Assembly: GCF_004801905.1 (NCBI RefSeq)
Contig: NZ_SSSN01000007.1
Coordinates: 1-64,000 of the forward strand
Length of the DNA stretch: 64,000 bases
Reading direction: 5' to 3'
Source: Orlajensenia flava
GTDB taxonomy: Bacteria; Actinomycetota; Actinomycetes; Actinomycetales; Microbacteriaceae
The notes beneath the pieces were generated by a model. That model was not told the origin of the DNA. It saw only the letters and a list, made by a program, of their open reading frames with translations, and searched no databases. A program made the translations under genes and the position numbers. Positions 27,080 to 35,633 of this stretch are shown piece by piece (the stretch's first letter is position 1; each line of letters opens with the position of its first letter).

Positions 27080-28276
27080 ATGGATGTGCGCCGACTCGAC
27101 CTGCTGCGCGAGCTATCCGAACGCGGAAGCGTCACGGCCGTCGCGGCGGCCACACATCGCACGCCCTCGGCGGTGTCGCAGCAGCTGAAGGTGCTCGAGC
27201 GGGAGGCGGGCGTACCGCTCACAGCGAAGAGCGGGCGCGGTCTCGTGCTCACCAGTGCCGGACTCGCGCTGGCGCGCAGCGCTGCGGATGTCGCCGTGGC
27301 ACGGGAACGCGCCGGGGCGCTGTGGGACGAGTTCCGCAACCATCCGAGCGGCAATGTGAGCCTGGCCACGTTTCCCACGGCCGGCCAGATGCTCCTGCCC
27401 GGCGCGCTGACGGACCTGTCCGGCATCCCGGGTCTCGTCCTCACCTGCACCGACATGGACGTCGAGACCGGCGACCTGCCCGACCTCACCGGCGAGTTCG
27501 ACATCGTGCTCGCGCACACGCTGACGGGTCGCTCCTCGTGGGGCGGGCGAGGCCTGCGGGTCGTTCCGCTCATGGTGGAGCCGCTCGACATCGGCCTGCC
27601 GGCGGGGCATCGGCTGGCTGGGCGCAGCTACCTGACCCCGGCCGACGTCGTCGACGAGACGTGGATCAGCGTGCCGGACGGCATGCCGTTCGAGCGCATC
27701 CTGCATGACATCGAGGAGGCGGCCGGCCATCGCACCCGCGTCTTCCAACGCTTCTCCGACCTCCGTGTGGTGGAGGCGTTCGTGGCGGCCGGCATGGGAA
27801 TCGGGCTCGTTCCGCGCTTCACCTCCGGCGACATCGACCCCTCGCGCATGGTGCTGAAGCCGCTGCGCGGCGTCGACACCGACCGCCACATCGTCGCCCT
27901 GCTGCGGCCGGACGTCGCCGAACGGCTGGCCGTCCGCACGGTCGTCGAGGTGCTTCGCGCGCAGGCTGCGCGCATCCAGTCGGCGTACGGCTCGTCGCCT
28001 TCGTCCTCTTCGCCGTCGTCTTCGTCTTCGTCGCCGTCGTCGTCTTCGTCGCCTTCGTCTTCGTCGCCTTCGTCTCCTTCGCCGTCGTCGTCTTCTTCGC
28101 CTTCGTCTCCTTCGCCGTCGTCGTCTTCGTCGCCTTCGCCGTCGTCCTCGCCTTCTTCGCCGTCGTTGCCACTGTCGTCGTTGCCGTCGTTGTCGTTGCC
28201 ACTGTCGTCGTCGCCGTCGTTGTCGTTGTCGTTGCCGCTGTCGTCGTCGCCGTCGTTGTCTTCGTCGTCCTCGTAG
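27080..28276 (+). CDS. LysR-family regulator with a Ser/Pro-repeat tail
   Basis: Residues 1-60 form the LysR winged helix (LLRELSERGSVTAVAAATHRTPSAVSQQLKVLE). Residues 85-300 form the effector domain, with MDVETGDLPDLTGEFDIVLAH and VVEAFVAAGMGIGLVPRF. The family normally stops near residue 300. Here about 95 further residues consist almost only of Ser and Pro, later Ser, Leu and Pro, encoded by TCG/TCT/CCG/TTG triplets (27983-28274). The tail is a trinucleotide microsatellite read in frame, ending at TAG 28274-28276. The neighbours are the 40-residue peptide (divergent) and the enoyl-CoA hydratase gene downstream, and either may be its target. Confidence 0.85.
   Translation: MDVRRLDLLRELSERGSVTAVAAATHRTPSAVSQQLKVLEREAGVPLTAKSGRGLVLTSAGLALARSAADVAVARERAGALWDEFRNHPSGNVSLATFPTAGQMLLPGALTDLSGIPGLVLTCTDMDVETGDLPDLTGEFDIVLAHTLTGRSSWGGRGLRVVPLMVEPLDIGLPAGHRLAGRSYLTPADVVDETWISVPDGMPFERILHDIEEAAGHRTRVFQRFSDLRVVEAFVAAGMGIGLVPRFTSGDIDPSRMVLKPLRGVDTDRHIVALLRPDVAERLAVRTVVEVLRAQAARIQSAYGSSPSSSSPSSSSSSPSSSSSPSSSSPSSPSPSSSSSPSSPSPSSSSSPSPSSSPSSPSLPLSSLPSLSLPLSSSPSLSLSLPLSSSPSLSSSSS
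27983..28274 (+). repeat. TCG-type trinucleotide microsatellite within the LysR gene
   Basis: About 290 bp composed almost wholly of TCG, TCT, CCG, CCT and TTG triplets, with larger imperfect units such as TCGCCTTCGTCTCCTTCG. Length changes by triplets would vary the tail without breaking the frame. The opposite strand reads as a Lys/Thr/Ala-rich frame, which I take to be incidental. Confidence 0.85.
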
Positions 28277-28313
28277 TCGCCCTCGCGCAGGGATCAGGAT
28301 CTCCCGCACGACG

Positions 28314-28319
28314 TAGGCT
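28314..28319 (+). promoter_or_regulatory. -10 element of the enoyl-CoA hydratase gene
   Basis: TAGGCT, 6 bp before ATG 28326. It is identical in sequence and spacing to those of mntH and the HAD gene. Confidence 0.5.
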
Positions 28320-28325
28320 CGCCTC

Positions 28326-29081
28326 ATGAGCGACAGCATCCTCTTCGACGTCACCGACGGACTCGCCCGCATCACCCTCAATCGTCCGGAGCGGCTCAAC
28401 GCGATCGACGCGGACGCCGCCGCACGTTGGCGTGACATCGGCGCCGAGGTGGCCGAACGTGACGATATCGGGGCCGTCCTGTTCGATGCGGCCGGGCGAG
28501 CCTTCTGCGCCGGCGGAGATGTGCGGTCGATGGCCGACTTCCCGGAGGCATCTGTCATCGAGGCGCACGCCGACACCATCCACGACGGCCACCGCCTTCT
28601 GCGCGAGAGCGACAAGCCGATCGTCGCCGCCGTCCAGGGACCCGTGGCCGGCGGCGGCCTCGGATTCATGCTCGTCGCCGACATCATCGTCGCGTCGGAT
28701 GAGGCGCACTTCTCGAGCAAGTACTCCGACATCGGCCTCACGCCCGACTGCGGAGTCAGCACGCTCCTGCCGGAGGCCGTCGGCGCGCGCCGCGCCCTGG
28801 AACTCACGCTGACCTCCCGTCGCCTGTCGGCGGCGGAGGCGCTGGAGTGGGGCCTGGTCACGGAGGTCGTGGCGGCCGACGGCGTCGCCGCCCGGGCACG
28901 CGAGATCGCCGACGGATGGCTGGCGGGGGCGACCGCCTCATTCGGCCAGGCCAAGCGCTTGATCCGGTCGGCGCCGTACCGCTCGTTCCGGGAGTCGCTC
29001 GACGACGAGGCCCGCACCATCGCCGCATCCTTCGCGGGCGCCGACGCCCAGTCACGCATCGCCGCCTTCGCCCGGCGCTGA
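28326..29081 (+). CDS. Enoyl-CoA hydratase/isomerase family protein
   Basis: A 251-residue crotonase-fold enzyme acting on acyl-CoA. The oxyanion-hole segments are AFCAGGDV and the Gly-rich QGPVAGGGLGFML. The position that carries the second catalytic Glu in hydratases reads YSDIGLTPDCG, closer to isomerases such as PaaG and to enoyl-CoA isomerases than to true hydratases. This suggests a double-bond isomerase. No beta-oxidation genes lie beside it. Confidence 0.88.
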   Translation: MSDSILFDVTDGLARITLNRPERLNAIDADAAARWRDIGAEVAERDDIGAVLFDAAGRAFCAGGDVRSMADFPEASVIEAHADTIHDGHRLLRESDKPIVAAVQGPVAGGGLGFMLVADIIVASDEAHFSSKYSDIGLTPDCGVSTLLPEAVGARRALELTLTSRRLSAAEALEWGLVTEVVAADGVAARAREIADGWLAGATASFGQAKRLIRSAPYRSFRESLDDEARTIAASFAGADAQSRIAAFARR

Positions 29082-29154
29082 CTCGGCCGCTGGCGCGCTA
29101 CGCGCATCCCTGACGCCCGCTCTGCTCCCGGCTTGACGCCCGCGCCCTGCTCAC

Positions 29155-29218
29155 GTCTACAGGACGAGAGCCGAGCCACCGCCCCAGTAAGGGGTGGCGA
29201 CGCTCTCATCCTGTAAAC
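29155..29218. repeat. 64-bp palindromic element, copy 1
   Basis: Outer arms GTCTACAGGA and TCCTGTAAAC, then GAGAG/CTCTC, then inner arms GCCACC/GGTGGC around a short loop. It is about 84% paired over the stem. Located downstream of the enoyl-CoA hydratase gene, it may serve as a terminator or be a mobile miniature element. Confidence 0.75.
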
Positions 29219-29472
29219 GAACGGGAAAGCCCGGCTTACCGACGCCCAAGCCCGCGTCGCCCCTTACGCCCGCCCCTTACGCCCGCCGCTGGCGCCCGCC
29301 GCGCGTACCTCCCCTACGCCCGCCGCGCGTCGCCCCTTCGCCCGCCGCTGGCGCGCCACGCGCGTATCTCCCCTACGCCCGCCGCGCGTCGCCTGTTCGC
29401 CCGCCGCTGGCGCGCGCCACGCGCATTCCTGACGCCCGCTCCACTCCGGCTTGACGCCCGCGCCCCGCTCAC
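29219..29472. repeat. GC-rich minisatellite between the two 64-bp palindromes
   Basis: Irregular repeats of units such as TACGCCCGCCGCGCGTCGCC and CGCCCGCCGCTGGCGCGCCA. The 50 bp before copy 2 closely repeat the 50 bp before copy 1 (GACGCCCGCTC, CGGCTTGACGCCCGCGCCC), so the duplicated block is about 140 bp with a period of 318 bp. No gene is supported here. Confidence 0.65.
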
Positions 29473-29536
29473 GTTTACAGGACGAGAGCCGAGCCACCGC
29501 CCCAGCAAGAGGTGGCGACGCTCTCATCCTGTAAAC
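29473..29536. repeat. 64-bp palindromic element, copy 2
   Basis: Nearly identical to copy 1; here the outer arms GTTTACAGGA and TCCTGTAAAC pair perfectly. It lies just after the stop of the semialdehyde dehydrogenase gene on the minus strand, so both convergent genes end on a copy. Confidence 0.75.
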
Positions 29537-29553
29537 GAACGGGCAAACCCGCG

Positions 29554-31161
29554 TCAGGTGTGCTGCGGGAAGCCCAAGTTGATGCCGCCGTGCGACGGAT
29601 CGAGCCAGCGCGAGGTGATCGCCTTCTCGCGGGTGAAGAACGCGACGCCCGCCGGCCCGTACGCCTTCGCGTCGCCGAAGAGCGACGACTTCCACCCGCC
29701 GAACGAGTGGTAGGCCACCGGCACCGGGATGGGCACGTTCACGCCGACCATGCCCACCTGCACCTCGCGCTGGAATCGGCGCGCGGCGCCTCCGTCGTTC
29801 GTGAAGATGGCTGTCCCGTTGCCGTAGCGCCCGCGGTTGATGATGTCGAGTCCCTCCTCGTACCCTGACACCCGGACGACGGAGAGCACCGGCCCGAAGA
29901 TCTCGTCGGTGTAGACGGCGGACGTCGTGGGCACGTTGTCGATGAGCGTCGGGCCCAGCCAGAAGCCGTCGGCGTCGCCATCGAACTCGCCGTCACGTCC
30001 GTCGACCACGACTGTCGCGCCGTCCGTCGCCGCGATGTCGATGTAGCCGGCGACCTTGTCGCGGTGCACCTTGGTGATGAGCGGGCCCATGTCGCAGGCT
30101 CGACGTCCGTCGCCCGTGCGGAGACCGGCCATCCGCTCCTTCACCTTCGCGACGAGTTCGTCGGCGATCGACTCCGACGCCAGCACCACCGAGATGGCCA
30201 TGCAGCGTTCACCGGCCGAGCCGAACCCGGCGTTCACGGCCGAGTCGGCGACGAGGTCGAGGTCGGCGTCGGGCAGTACGAGCATGTGGTTCTTGGCGCC
30301 GCCGAGGGCTTGGACGCGCTTGCCGTTGCGGGAGGCCGTCTCGTAGATGTACTGAGCGATCGGCGTCGAACCGACGAAGGAGATCGATGAGATGCCGGGA
30401 TGCTCGAGCACCGCGTCGACGGCCTCCTTGTCGCCGTGCACGACGTTGAAGACGCCGTCCGGCAGCCCGGCCTCCTTCAGCAACGCGGCCATCCAGTTCG
30501 CCGCGGACGGATCCTTCTCCGACGGCTTCAGCACCACCGTGTTGCCGCACGCGATAGCGATGGGGAAGAACCACAACGGCACCATCGCTGGAAAATTGAA
30601 CGGGCTGATGATGCCTACCACCCCGACCGGCTGCCGCAGCGTGTAGACGTCGACGCCCGTCGACGCGTTCTCGCTGTAGTCGCCCTTGACGAGTTGGGCG
30701 ATTCCGCAGGCGAACTCCACGACCTCCAGCCCTCGCGCGATCTCGCCCGCGGCATCCGAGAGCACCTTGCCGTGCTCGCTCGTGAGAATCTCGGCGAGCT
30801 CACCCGACCGCGCGTTGAGCAGCTCGCGGAAGGCGAACATCACCGCTTGTCGACGAGCGAGCGACGTGTCGGCCCAGGCGGGCAGGGCAGCGGATGCCGC
30901 AGCCACCGCCGCATCCACGTCCGCGGCGGAGGCCATGCGCACATGCTTCTGAACTGCACCCTTCGCGGGGTCGTAGACCGGTGACGTCCGCGAGGACTCG
31001 CCCTCGACAAGAGCACCGTCGATCCAATGGTCGAGGGTGGTGACCCCACCTTCGGCCGCGGTTTCGGTGCCGGTATCGGTGTCGGTATTGGTGGCGGCCG
31101 TCGGGTCGGCATCGGCCGTCGGGTCGGCGTCGGTCGCGGTGGGGCTGGAGGTGTCGGTCAT
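29554..31161 (-). CDS. mmsA: CoA-acylating methylmalonate-/malonate-semialdehyde dehydrogenase
   Basis: Oxidises malonate semialdehyde or methylmalonate semialdehyde with NAD+ and CoA to acetyl-CoA or propionyl-CoA plus CO2. It is 535 residues. After a Thr/Asp-rich extension (residues 1-45, unusual) comes the aldehyde dehydrogenase fold: PFNFPAMVPLWFFPIAIACGNTVVLKPSE binds the nucleotide, LGGAKNHMLVLPDADLD is an MMSDH signature, and GSAGERCMAISV carries the catalytic Cys. The C-terminal GVNVPIPVPVAYHSFGGWKSSLFGD is also family-typical. In this cluster it would finish beta-alanine degradation, taking the product of the upstream aminotransferase. A ribosome site AAGGAA precedes ATG 31161. Confidence 0.93.
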   Translation of the reverse strand: MTDTSSPTATDADPTADADPTAATNTDTDTGTETAAEGGVTTLDHWIDGALVEGESSRTSPVYDPAKGAVQKHVRMASAADVDAAVAAASAALPAWADTSLARRQAVMFAFRELLNARSGELAEILTSEHGKVLSDAAGEIARGLEVVEFACGIAQLVKGDYSENASTGVDVYTLRQPVGVVGIISPFNFPAMVPLWFFPIAIACGNTVVLKPSEKDPSAANWMAALLKEAGLPDGVFNVVHGDKEAVDAVLEHPGISSISFVGSTPIAQYIYETASRNGKRVQALGGAKNHMLVLPDADLDLVADSAVNAGFGSAGERCMAISVVLASESIADELVAKVKERMAGLRTGDGRRACDMGPLITKVHRDKVAGYIDIAATDGATVVVDGRDGEFDGDADGFWLGPTLIDNVPTTSAVYTDEIFGPVLSVVRVSGYEEGLDIINRGRYGNGTAIFTNDGGAARRFQREVQVGMVGVNVPIPVPVAYHSFGGWKSSLFGDAKAYGPAGVAFFTREKAITSRWLDPSHGGINLGFPQHT

Positions 31162-31226
31162 GGTGTTCCTTCTTCGTTTCCTCAGTGAAACCGGCGTTGG
31201 TGGTGGTCTTGACACCAACGATCTCG

Positions 31227-32546
31227 TCAGTCGACGAGCGAAAGCGCCCCGTCGTACGCGGCCATCGCCTCGGCGACCTCGTCATCCGTCACGATGCACG
31301 GAGGCACGACGTGGATGCGGTTGTCCTGCACGAACGGCAGAAGTCCGCGCGCAAGAAGGTCGGTCTTCACCCGGGCCATCCCGGCGGCCGGCAGCGGTTC
31401 GCGGGTCTCTCGATCGGCCACGAGCTCGATCGCCCAGAACACTCCCTCGCCGCGCACCTCACCGATGGCGGTGTGCTTGTCGGCCAGTTCGGTGAGCCCC
31501 GGAGCGATCGCCTCGGCACCGATGCGACGGGCGTTCTCGACGATGCCCTCCGCCGCCATCGCGTCCAGTGCTCCGCAGATGGCCGCCATCGCCAGCGGAT
31601 GTCCGCTGTAGGTCAGGCCTCCCGGGAACACGTTCTCATCGAAGTCCGCCGCGATCTCGTCCGAGATGATCACGCCGCCGGCGGGCACGTACCCCGAGTT
31701 GACGCCCTTCGCGAAGGTGATCAGGTCGGGCACGAGGTCGTAGCCCTCGAACGCGAACCAGCGGCCGCTCCGACCGAAGCCGCACATCACCTCATCCGTG
31801 ATGACGAGGATGCCGTAACGGTCGGCGAGCTCGCGGACACCGGCGAGGTAGCCGGGCGGCGGGATGAGCACTCCCGCAGTTCCCGGAATGGTCTCCAGCA
31901 GGATGGCTGCGATGGTCGTCGGCCCCTCCGACTGGATGACGCGCTCGAGGTGGCGCAGCGCCCGTTCGGATTCCTGCTCGGGCGAGGTCGCCCAGAACTC
32001 GCTGCGGTAGAGGTAGGGACCGAAGAAGTGCACGTGTCCGCGAGCGAACTCGTTGGGGATGCGGCGCCAGTCGCCCGTCGAGACGATGGCCGCTCCCGTG
32101 TTGCCGTGGTAGGACCGATACGTCGAGAGGATCTTGTCGCGGCCAGTGTGCAGGCGGGCCATCCGGATGGCGTTCTCGTTGGCATCAGCTCCGCCGTTGG
32201 TGAAGAACACCTTGTTGTGGCGCGACGGAGCACGTTCGACGATGCGCCGGGCGGCCTCCCCGCGCGCGAGGTTGGCGGTGGCAGGCGCAACGGTGGCGAG
32301 CAGGTCGGCCTGCTCGTGGATGGCCGAGATGACCGACGGATGCTGGTGCCCGATGTTCGTGTTGACCAACTGGCTCGAGAAGTCGAGCCAGCTGGCGCCC
32401 GAGTGGTCCCAGACCCGGCACCCCGACCCTCCGGCGATGACGAGGGGTTTCAGGCCGGCCTGGGCCGACCAGGAGTGGAACACGTGGGCCGCGTCTAGTT
32501 CGCGCGCCCGGTCGTCGAGCTCCGAGAGCTCCCAGTCGGTTGTCAT
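31227..32546 (-). CDS. Class III PLP aminotransferase, probably beta-alanine transaminase
   Basis: A 439-residue fold-type I enzyme of the omega-amino-acid transaminase group. The PLP phosphate and ring-binding regions include FTNGGADANENAIRMAR, YRSYHGNTGAA and ITDEVMCGFGRSGRWFAFE, with the Schiff-base Lys in ITFAKGVNSGYVP. Its position between the importer and the semialdehyde dehydrogenase, in a cluster making N-carbamoyl-beta-alanine, points to beta-alanine (or 3-aminoisobutyrate) as amino donor. Specificity is inferred from context. The ribosome site is AGGAAAGG. Confidence 0.9.
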   Translation of the reverse strand: MTTDWELSELDDRARELDAAHVFHSWSAQAGLKPLVIAGGSGCRVWDHSGASWLDFSSQLVNTNIGHQHPSVISAIHEQADLLATVAPATANLARGEAARRIVERAPSRHNKVFFTNGGADANENAIRMARLHTGRDKILSTYRSYHGNTGAAIVSTGDWRRIPNEFARGHVHFFGPYLYRSEFWATSPEQESERALRHLERVIQSEGPTTIAAILLETIPGTAGVLIPPPGYLAGVRELADRYGILVITDEVMCGFGRSGRWFAFEGYDLVPDLITFAKGVNSGYVPAGGVIISDEIAADFDENVFPGGLTYSGHPLAMAAICGALDAMAAEGIVENARRIGAEAIAPGLTELADKHTAIGEVRGEGVFWAIELVADRETREPLPAAGMARVKTDLLARGLLPFVQDNRIHVVPPCIVTDDEVAEAMAAYDGALSLVD

Positions 32547-32584
32547 GGTGCTGCCTTTCCTCGGTGTTGCGGTGGTGCGTTGTT

Positions 32585-32643
32585 GCTGCTGGTTGAGTAG
32601 CGAGCGACGAAGGAGCCCGCGTCTGCGCTACTCAACCAGCAGC
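32585..32643. repeat. Perfect 18-bp inverted repeat of the GAGTAG family
   Basis: Arms GCTGCTGGTTGAGTAGCG (32585-32602) and CGCTACTCAACCAGCAGC (32626-32643) around 23 bp. It lies inside the catabolic operon between the aminotransferase and the substrate-binding protein, so the hairpin would be transcribed and could lower downstream expression or protect the upstream mRNA. Confidence 0.85.
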
Positions 32644-32648
32644 ATGCG

Positions 32649-33806
32649 TTACTTGCCGCCCTCCTTGAGCGTGACCTCGATGGGCTTGAAGTCGGTGCCC
32701 ATCACGTCGACACCCTCGTCCTTCAGCTCCGCAAGCGCCTTCTTGACGTACTCGTTCGAGTACGCGTCCTTCGGCGGGTCCGCGGAGATGATCGTCGCCC
32801 CCGTCTCGTTCTTGGTCTTCTTGGCGATGTCGACGGTCTGGTTCCAGGCCTTCTCGTCGATCATCCCCACGCCATCCGTCGAGGGCCAGATCAGCTTGTT
32901 CACCTCGTTGGTCATCCAGAGCTGGTGGCTCTGGCCGAGCTGCGAGCCGGAGGCGGTCACGATGTCCGCTGCCTTCTCAGCATTGTCGCGCGCGTACACC
33001 CAGCCCTTGATGGAGGCCTTGATGAACTTCACCGTGGTGTCGCCGTAGGCCTTGTCGTCCTTGAGGCGATCCGCATCCGCCCAGATGGCGTCCTGCAGCA
33101 TGGCGGTGCCGACGTCGTTCCAGTTGATGACGTTGAGGTCGTCGGGCTGGTACAGCTTTCCCGTGGCGGGGTTGGTCGTCTCGAGCACCTGGGCGTATTC
33201 GTTGTACGTCATGGCCTGCGCCGCGTCGATGTCTCCCGAGAGGAAGCCGTTCATGTCGAAGGCCTGCTGCACGAGCGAGATGTCGTTGACGTTCACCTTG
33301 TCCTTCTGCATACCGGCGAACAGCTCCCACTCGTTGCCGTAGCCCCAGCTGCCCACCTTCTTGCCCTTGAGCTCCGCGGGCGAGGTGATGTCCTTGTCCT
33401 TGAACGAGATCTGCGTGGTCGCGCTGCGCTCGAAGATCTGCGCTACATCCGTGATGTGGGCTCCCTGCTCGATGGAGCCGAGCACCTTGGGCACCCACGA
33501 GATGGCGTAGTCGACGTCGCCGGATGTCAGGGCGTCCTGCGGCACGATGTCCGCCCCGCCTTCGACGATGGTGACGTCGAGTCCCTCGTCCTTGTAGTAG
33601 CCCTCCTTGAGGGCGGCGTAGTAGCCGGCGAACTGAGCCTGAGAGAACCATTGCAGCTGCAGCTTGACGGGGGTGAGGGCGCCGGAACTGCCCGACGATC
33701 CCGATCCCGATCCCGATCCCGACGGGCTCGAGCAACCGGTGAGGGCGAGAGCGGATGCCGCGACGATCGCGATCGCGCTTCCGATGTACTTCGTGCTGTG
33801 TTTCAT
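32649..33806 (-). CDS. NMT1/THI5-type ABC substrate-binding lipoprotein
   Basis: 385 residues. A lipoprotein signal ends in the lipobox ALALTGC, then a Ser/Gly linker. The binding domain begins VKLQLQWFSQAQFAGYYAALKEGYYKDEGLDVTIVEGG, the signature of the NMT1/THI5-like family that binds thiamine-pyrimidine, riboflavin or related heterocycles. In this cluster a pyrimidine, dihydropyrimidine or hydantoin is the likely ligand. A strong AGGAGGAG precedes ATG 33806. Two permeases and an ATPase follow the same orientation upstream. Confidence 0.9.
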   Translation of the reverse strand: MKHSTKYIGSAIAIVAASALALTGCSSPSGSGSGSGSSGSSGALTPVKLQLQWFSQAQFAGYYAALKEGYYKDEGLDVTIVEGGADIVPQDALTSGDVDYAISWVPKVLGSIEQGAHITDVAQIFERSATTQISFKDKDITSPAELKGKKVGSWGYGNEWELFAGMQKDKVNVNDISLVQQAFDMNGFLSGDIDAAQAMTYNEYAQVLETTNPATGKLYQPDDLNVINWNDVGTAMLQDAIWADADRLKDDKAYGDTTVKFIKASIKGWVYARDNAEKAADIVTASGSQLGQSHQLWMTNEVNKLIWPSTDGVGMIDEKAWNQTVDIAKKTKNETGATIISADPPKDAYSNEYVKKALAELKDEGVDVMGTDFKPIEVTLKEGGK

Positions 33807-33894
33807 GTCTCCTCCTGATGTGTCGTGCTGTCGGTACCTCTGGGTGGGACGGGTGCGACGGGTCGCATGGTGGGACGGATGGGACGGATGTCGC

Positions 33895-34665
33895 TCACGC
33901 GCTCGGGCGATGCCGGGACGCGAGCCTCTCGAGGCCGAGGGTGGCCCCGTAGAACAGCAGGCCGAGAATGATCGACCCCAGCACGTACGCCCACGCGAGC
34001 GAGTAGTTGCTGCTCGAAGCGGCCGATGTGATGGACTTTCCGAGACCGCCGACCGGGCCGCCGAAGTACTCGGCGATGAGGGCGGAGATCACGGCGAGCG
34101 ATGACGCGATGCGCAGCCCGGTGAAGATGAACGGCGAGGCGGTCGGCAGGGTGACGGTGCGCGTCACCTGCACCGGCTTGGCGGCGTAGGCCCGCATGAG
34201 GTCGCGGTGCACGGGGCGCACCTGACGGAACCCGCGCAGGGAGTTGAGGTAGACGGGGATGAACACCGCGATCGCCGCGACGATCTGACGGGCGGTCTGG
34301 GCTCCGGCGCCGAACATCGTGTAAAGCACTGGCGCGAGCGCGACGATCGGGATGACGGAGAGGGCGGCCACGACTGCGGCCGATAGTTCGTCGAGGACCG
34401 GTGCGATAGCGGCGAGCACCGCTGCGGCGACCCCGAGGATGCCGCCGACGATGAGGCCGATGAGGGCGTTGAGGCCCGTGACCGTGGACGCCTGCACGAC
34501 CGTCGGGATGTTCTTGCCGAACTGAGTCGCGATCTCCACCGGACTCGGCAACACGAACGGCTTGATGTCGAAGGCCATCACGCTCAGCTGCCAGATGAGC
34601 AGGGCGGCGACCCCGAGGATCACGGGGGCGACTACGGCACGCGAGGTGCTGATGGCCGGCCTCAT
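33895..34665 (-). CDS. ABC transporter permease (SsuC/ThiX-like), second permease
   Basis: A 256-residue inner-membrane permease with six hydrophobic helices. The EAA-loop region reads YAAKPVQVTRTVTLPTASPFIFTGLRIASSLAVISALIAEYFGGPVGGLG. The ATG at 34665 overlaps the ATPase stop (ATGA). It differs clearly from the other permease at 35630-36589, so the importer probably uses a heterodimeric channel, unlike the homodimer of SsuABC. Confidence 0.9.
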   Translation of the reverse strand: MRPAISTSRAVVAPVILGVAALLIWQLSVMAFDIKPFVLPSPVEIATQFGKNIPTVVQASTVTGLNALIGLIVGGILGVAAAVLAAIAPVLDELSAAVVAALSVIPIVALAPVLYTMFGAGAQTARQIVAAIAVFIPVYLNSLRGFRQVRPVHRDLMRAYAAKPVQVTRTVTLPTASPFIFTGLRIASSLAVISALIAEYFGGPVGGLGKSITSAASSSNYSLAWAYVLGSIILGLLFYGATLGLERLASRHRPSA

Positions 34666-35633
34666 CGCGACTCCCGCCCTGCCGGCCGGCCTGACGGCTC
34701 GCAAAGGTTCGCGCCTTCACGCGCTTCGCCCGCGGACCCGGTGGAAGTGGCGGATGTGGCGGGCCCGGCGGATACGGGGTGTCCGTGCAATGCCTCGCGC
34801 ACGGCGCCGACCGCATCGAAGAAGCCGGCGTCCTCGCGAAGCGCCTCCCCGCGGTCGGCCGTCGACCCGAGCCCCACCGGAATCACGTCGACGATGCGCC
34901 CGGGTCGCGGCGACATGACCACGACGCGATGGGAGAGGAACACGGCCTCCGGAATGGAGTGGGTCACGAAGACGACGGCGGCATCCGTCTCGGCGCAGAT
35001 GCGCAGGAGTTCGTTCTGCATCCGTTCACGTGTCATCTCGTCGAGGGCCCCGAACGGCTCGTCCATGAGCAGCAGGCGGGGACTCTCGGCGAGCGCGCGG
35101 GCGATCGCGACCCGTTGCTGCATGCCGCCGGAGAGCTGGTCGGGATACTTCGAGCCGAAGTCATCGAGGCCGACCAGGCTGAGCAGGTCACCGACCCGGG
35201 TGCGCCTTTCCGCTGCACCGACCCGGTGGAGCTCGAGCGGCAGTTCGATGTTGGCGGCCACCGTGCGCCACGGCAGCAGTCCGGCCTGCTGGAACGCGAT
35301 GCCGTAGTCCTGGTCGATGCGAGCGCGGCGAGCGGGCTTGCCGAACACGCTGATCTGACCCGAGCTGGGCTGGTCGAGGTCGGCGATGAGCCTCAGCAGG
35401 GTCGACTTGCCGCATCCGCTCGGTCCGATGAGGCTCACGAACTCGCCGGGAGCCACGTCGAGTGACACATCGTCCAAAGCGGTGACGGATGCCTCCCGTC
35501 CGCGCGAACCGAACACCCGGCTGACGCCGGAGACGGTCACGGCGTCGGGCGCGGTGGCTGTTCGGGTGGCGCCCGCTCCCGCGCTGGCCGCCACGGACCC
35601 GCCATCCGTCGCTGTTGCGTTCTGGTCGGTCAT
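34662..35633 (-). CDS. ABC transporter ATP-binding subunit (SsuB/TauB-like)
   Basis: 323 residues. Walker A is GPSGCGKST, the Q-loop is in FQQAGLLPWRT, the signature is LSGGMQQR, Walker B is LLLMDEPF and the switch His is in FVTHSIPEAV. The N-terminus is Ala/Thr-rich and the C-terminal 40 residues are low-complexity. It powers the importer formed with the genes on both sides. Its start overlaps the stop of the first permease by 4 bp and its stop overlaps the second permease's start. Confidence 0.95.
   Translation of the reverse strand: MTDQNATATDGGSVAASAGAGATRTATAPDAVTVSGVSRVFGSRGREASVTALDDVSLDVAPGEFVSLIGPSGCGKSTLLRLIADLDQPSSGQISVFGKPARRARIDQDYGIAFQQAGLLPWRTVAANIELPLELHRVGAAERRTRVGDLLSLVGLDDFGSKYPDQLSGGMQQRVAIARALAESPRLLLMDEPFGALDEMTRERMQNELLRICAETDAAVVFVTHSIPEAVFLSHRVVVMSPRPGRIVDVIPVGLGSTADRGEALREDAGFFDAVGAVREALHGHPVSAGPATSATSTGSAGEAREGANLCEPSGRPAGRESR

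Noticed and set aside
27819..28709. Minus-strand Lys/Thr/Ala-rich frame, histone H1-like at first sight
   Set aside because: It is the reverse reading of the TCG microsatellite in the LysR gene; no start region or conserved domain.
29155..29536. CRISPR-like array
   Set aside because: Only two repeats, 318 bp apart, palindromic, with repetitive rather than unique sequence between and no cas genes.
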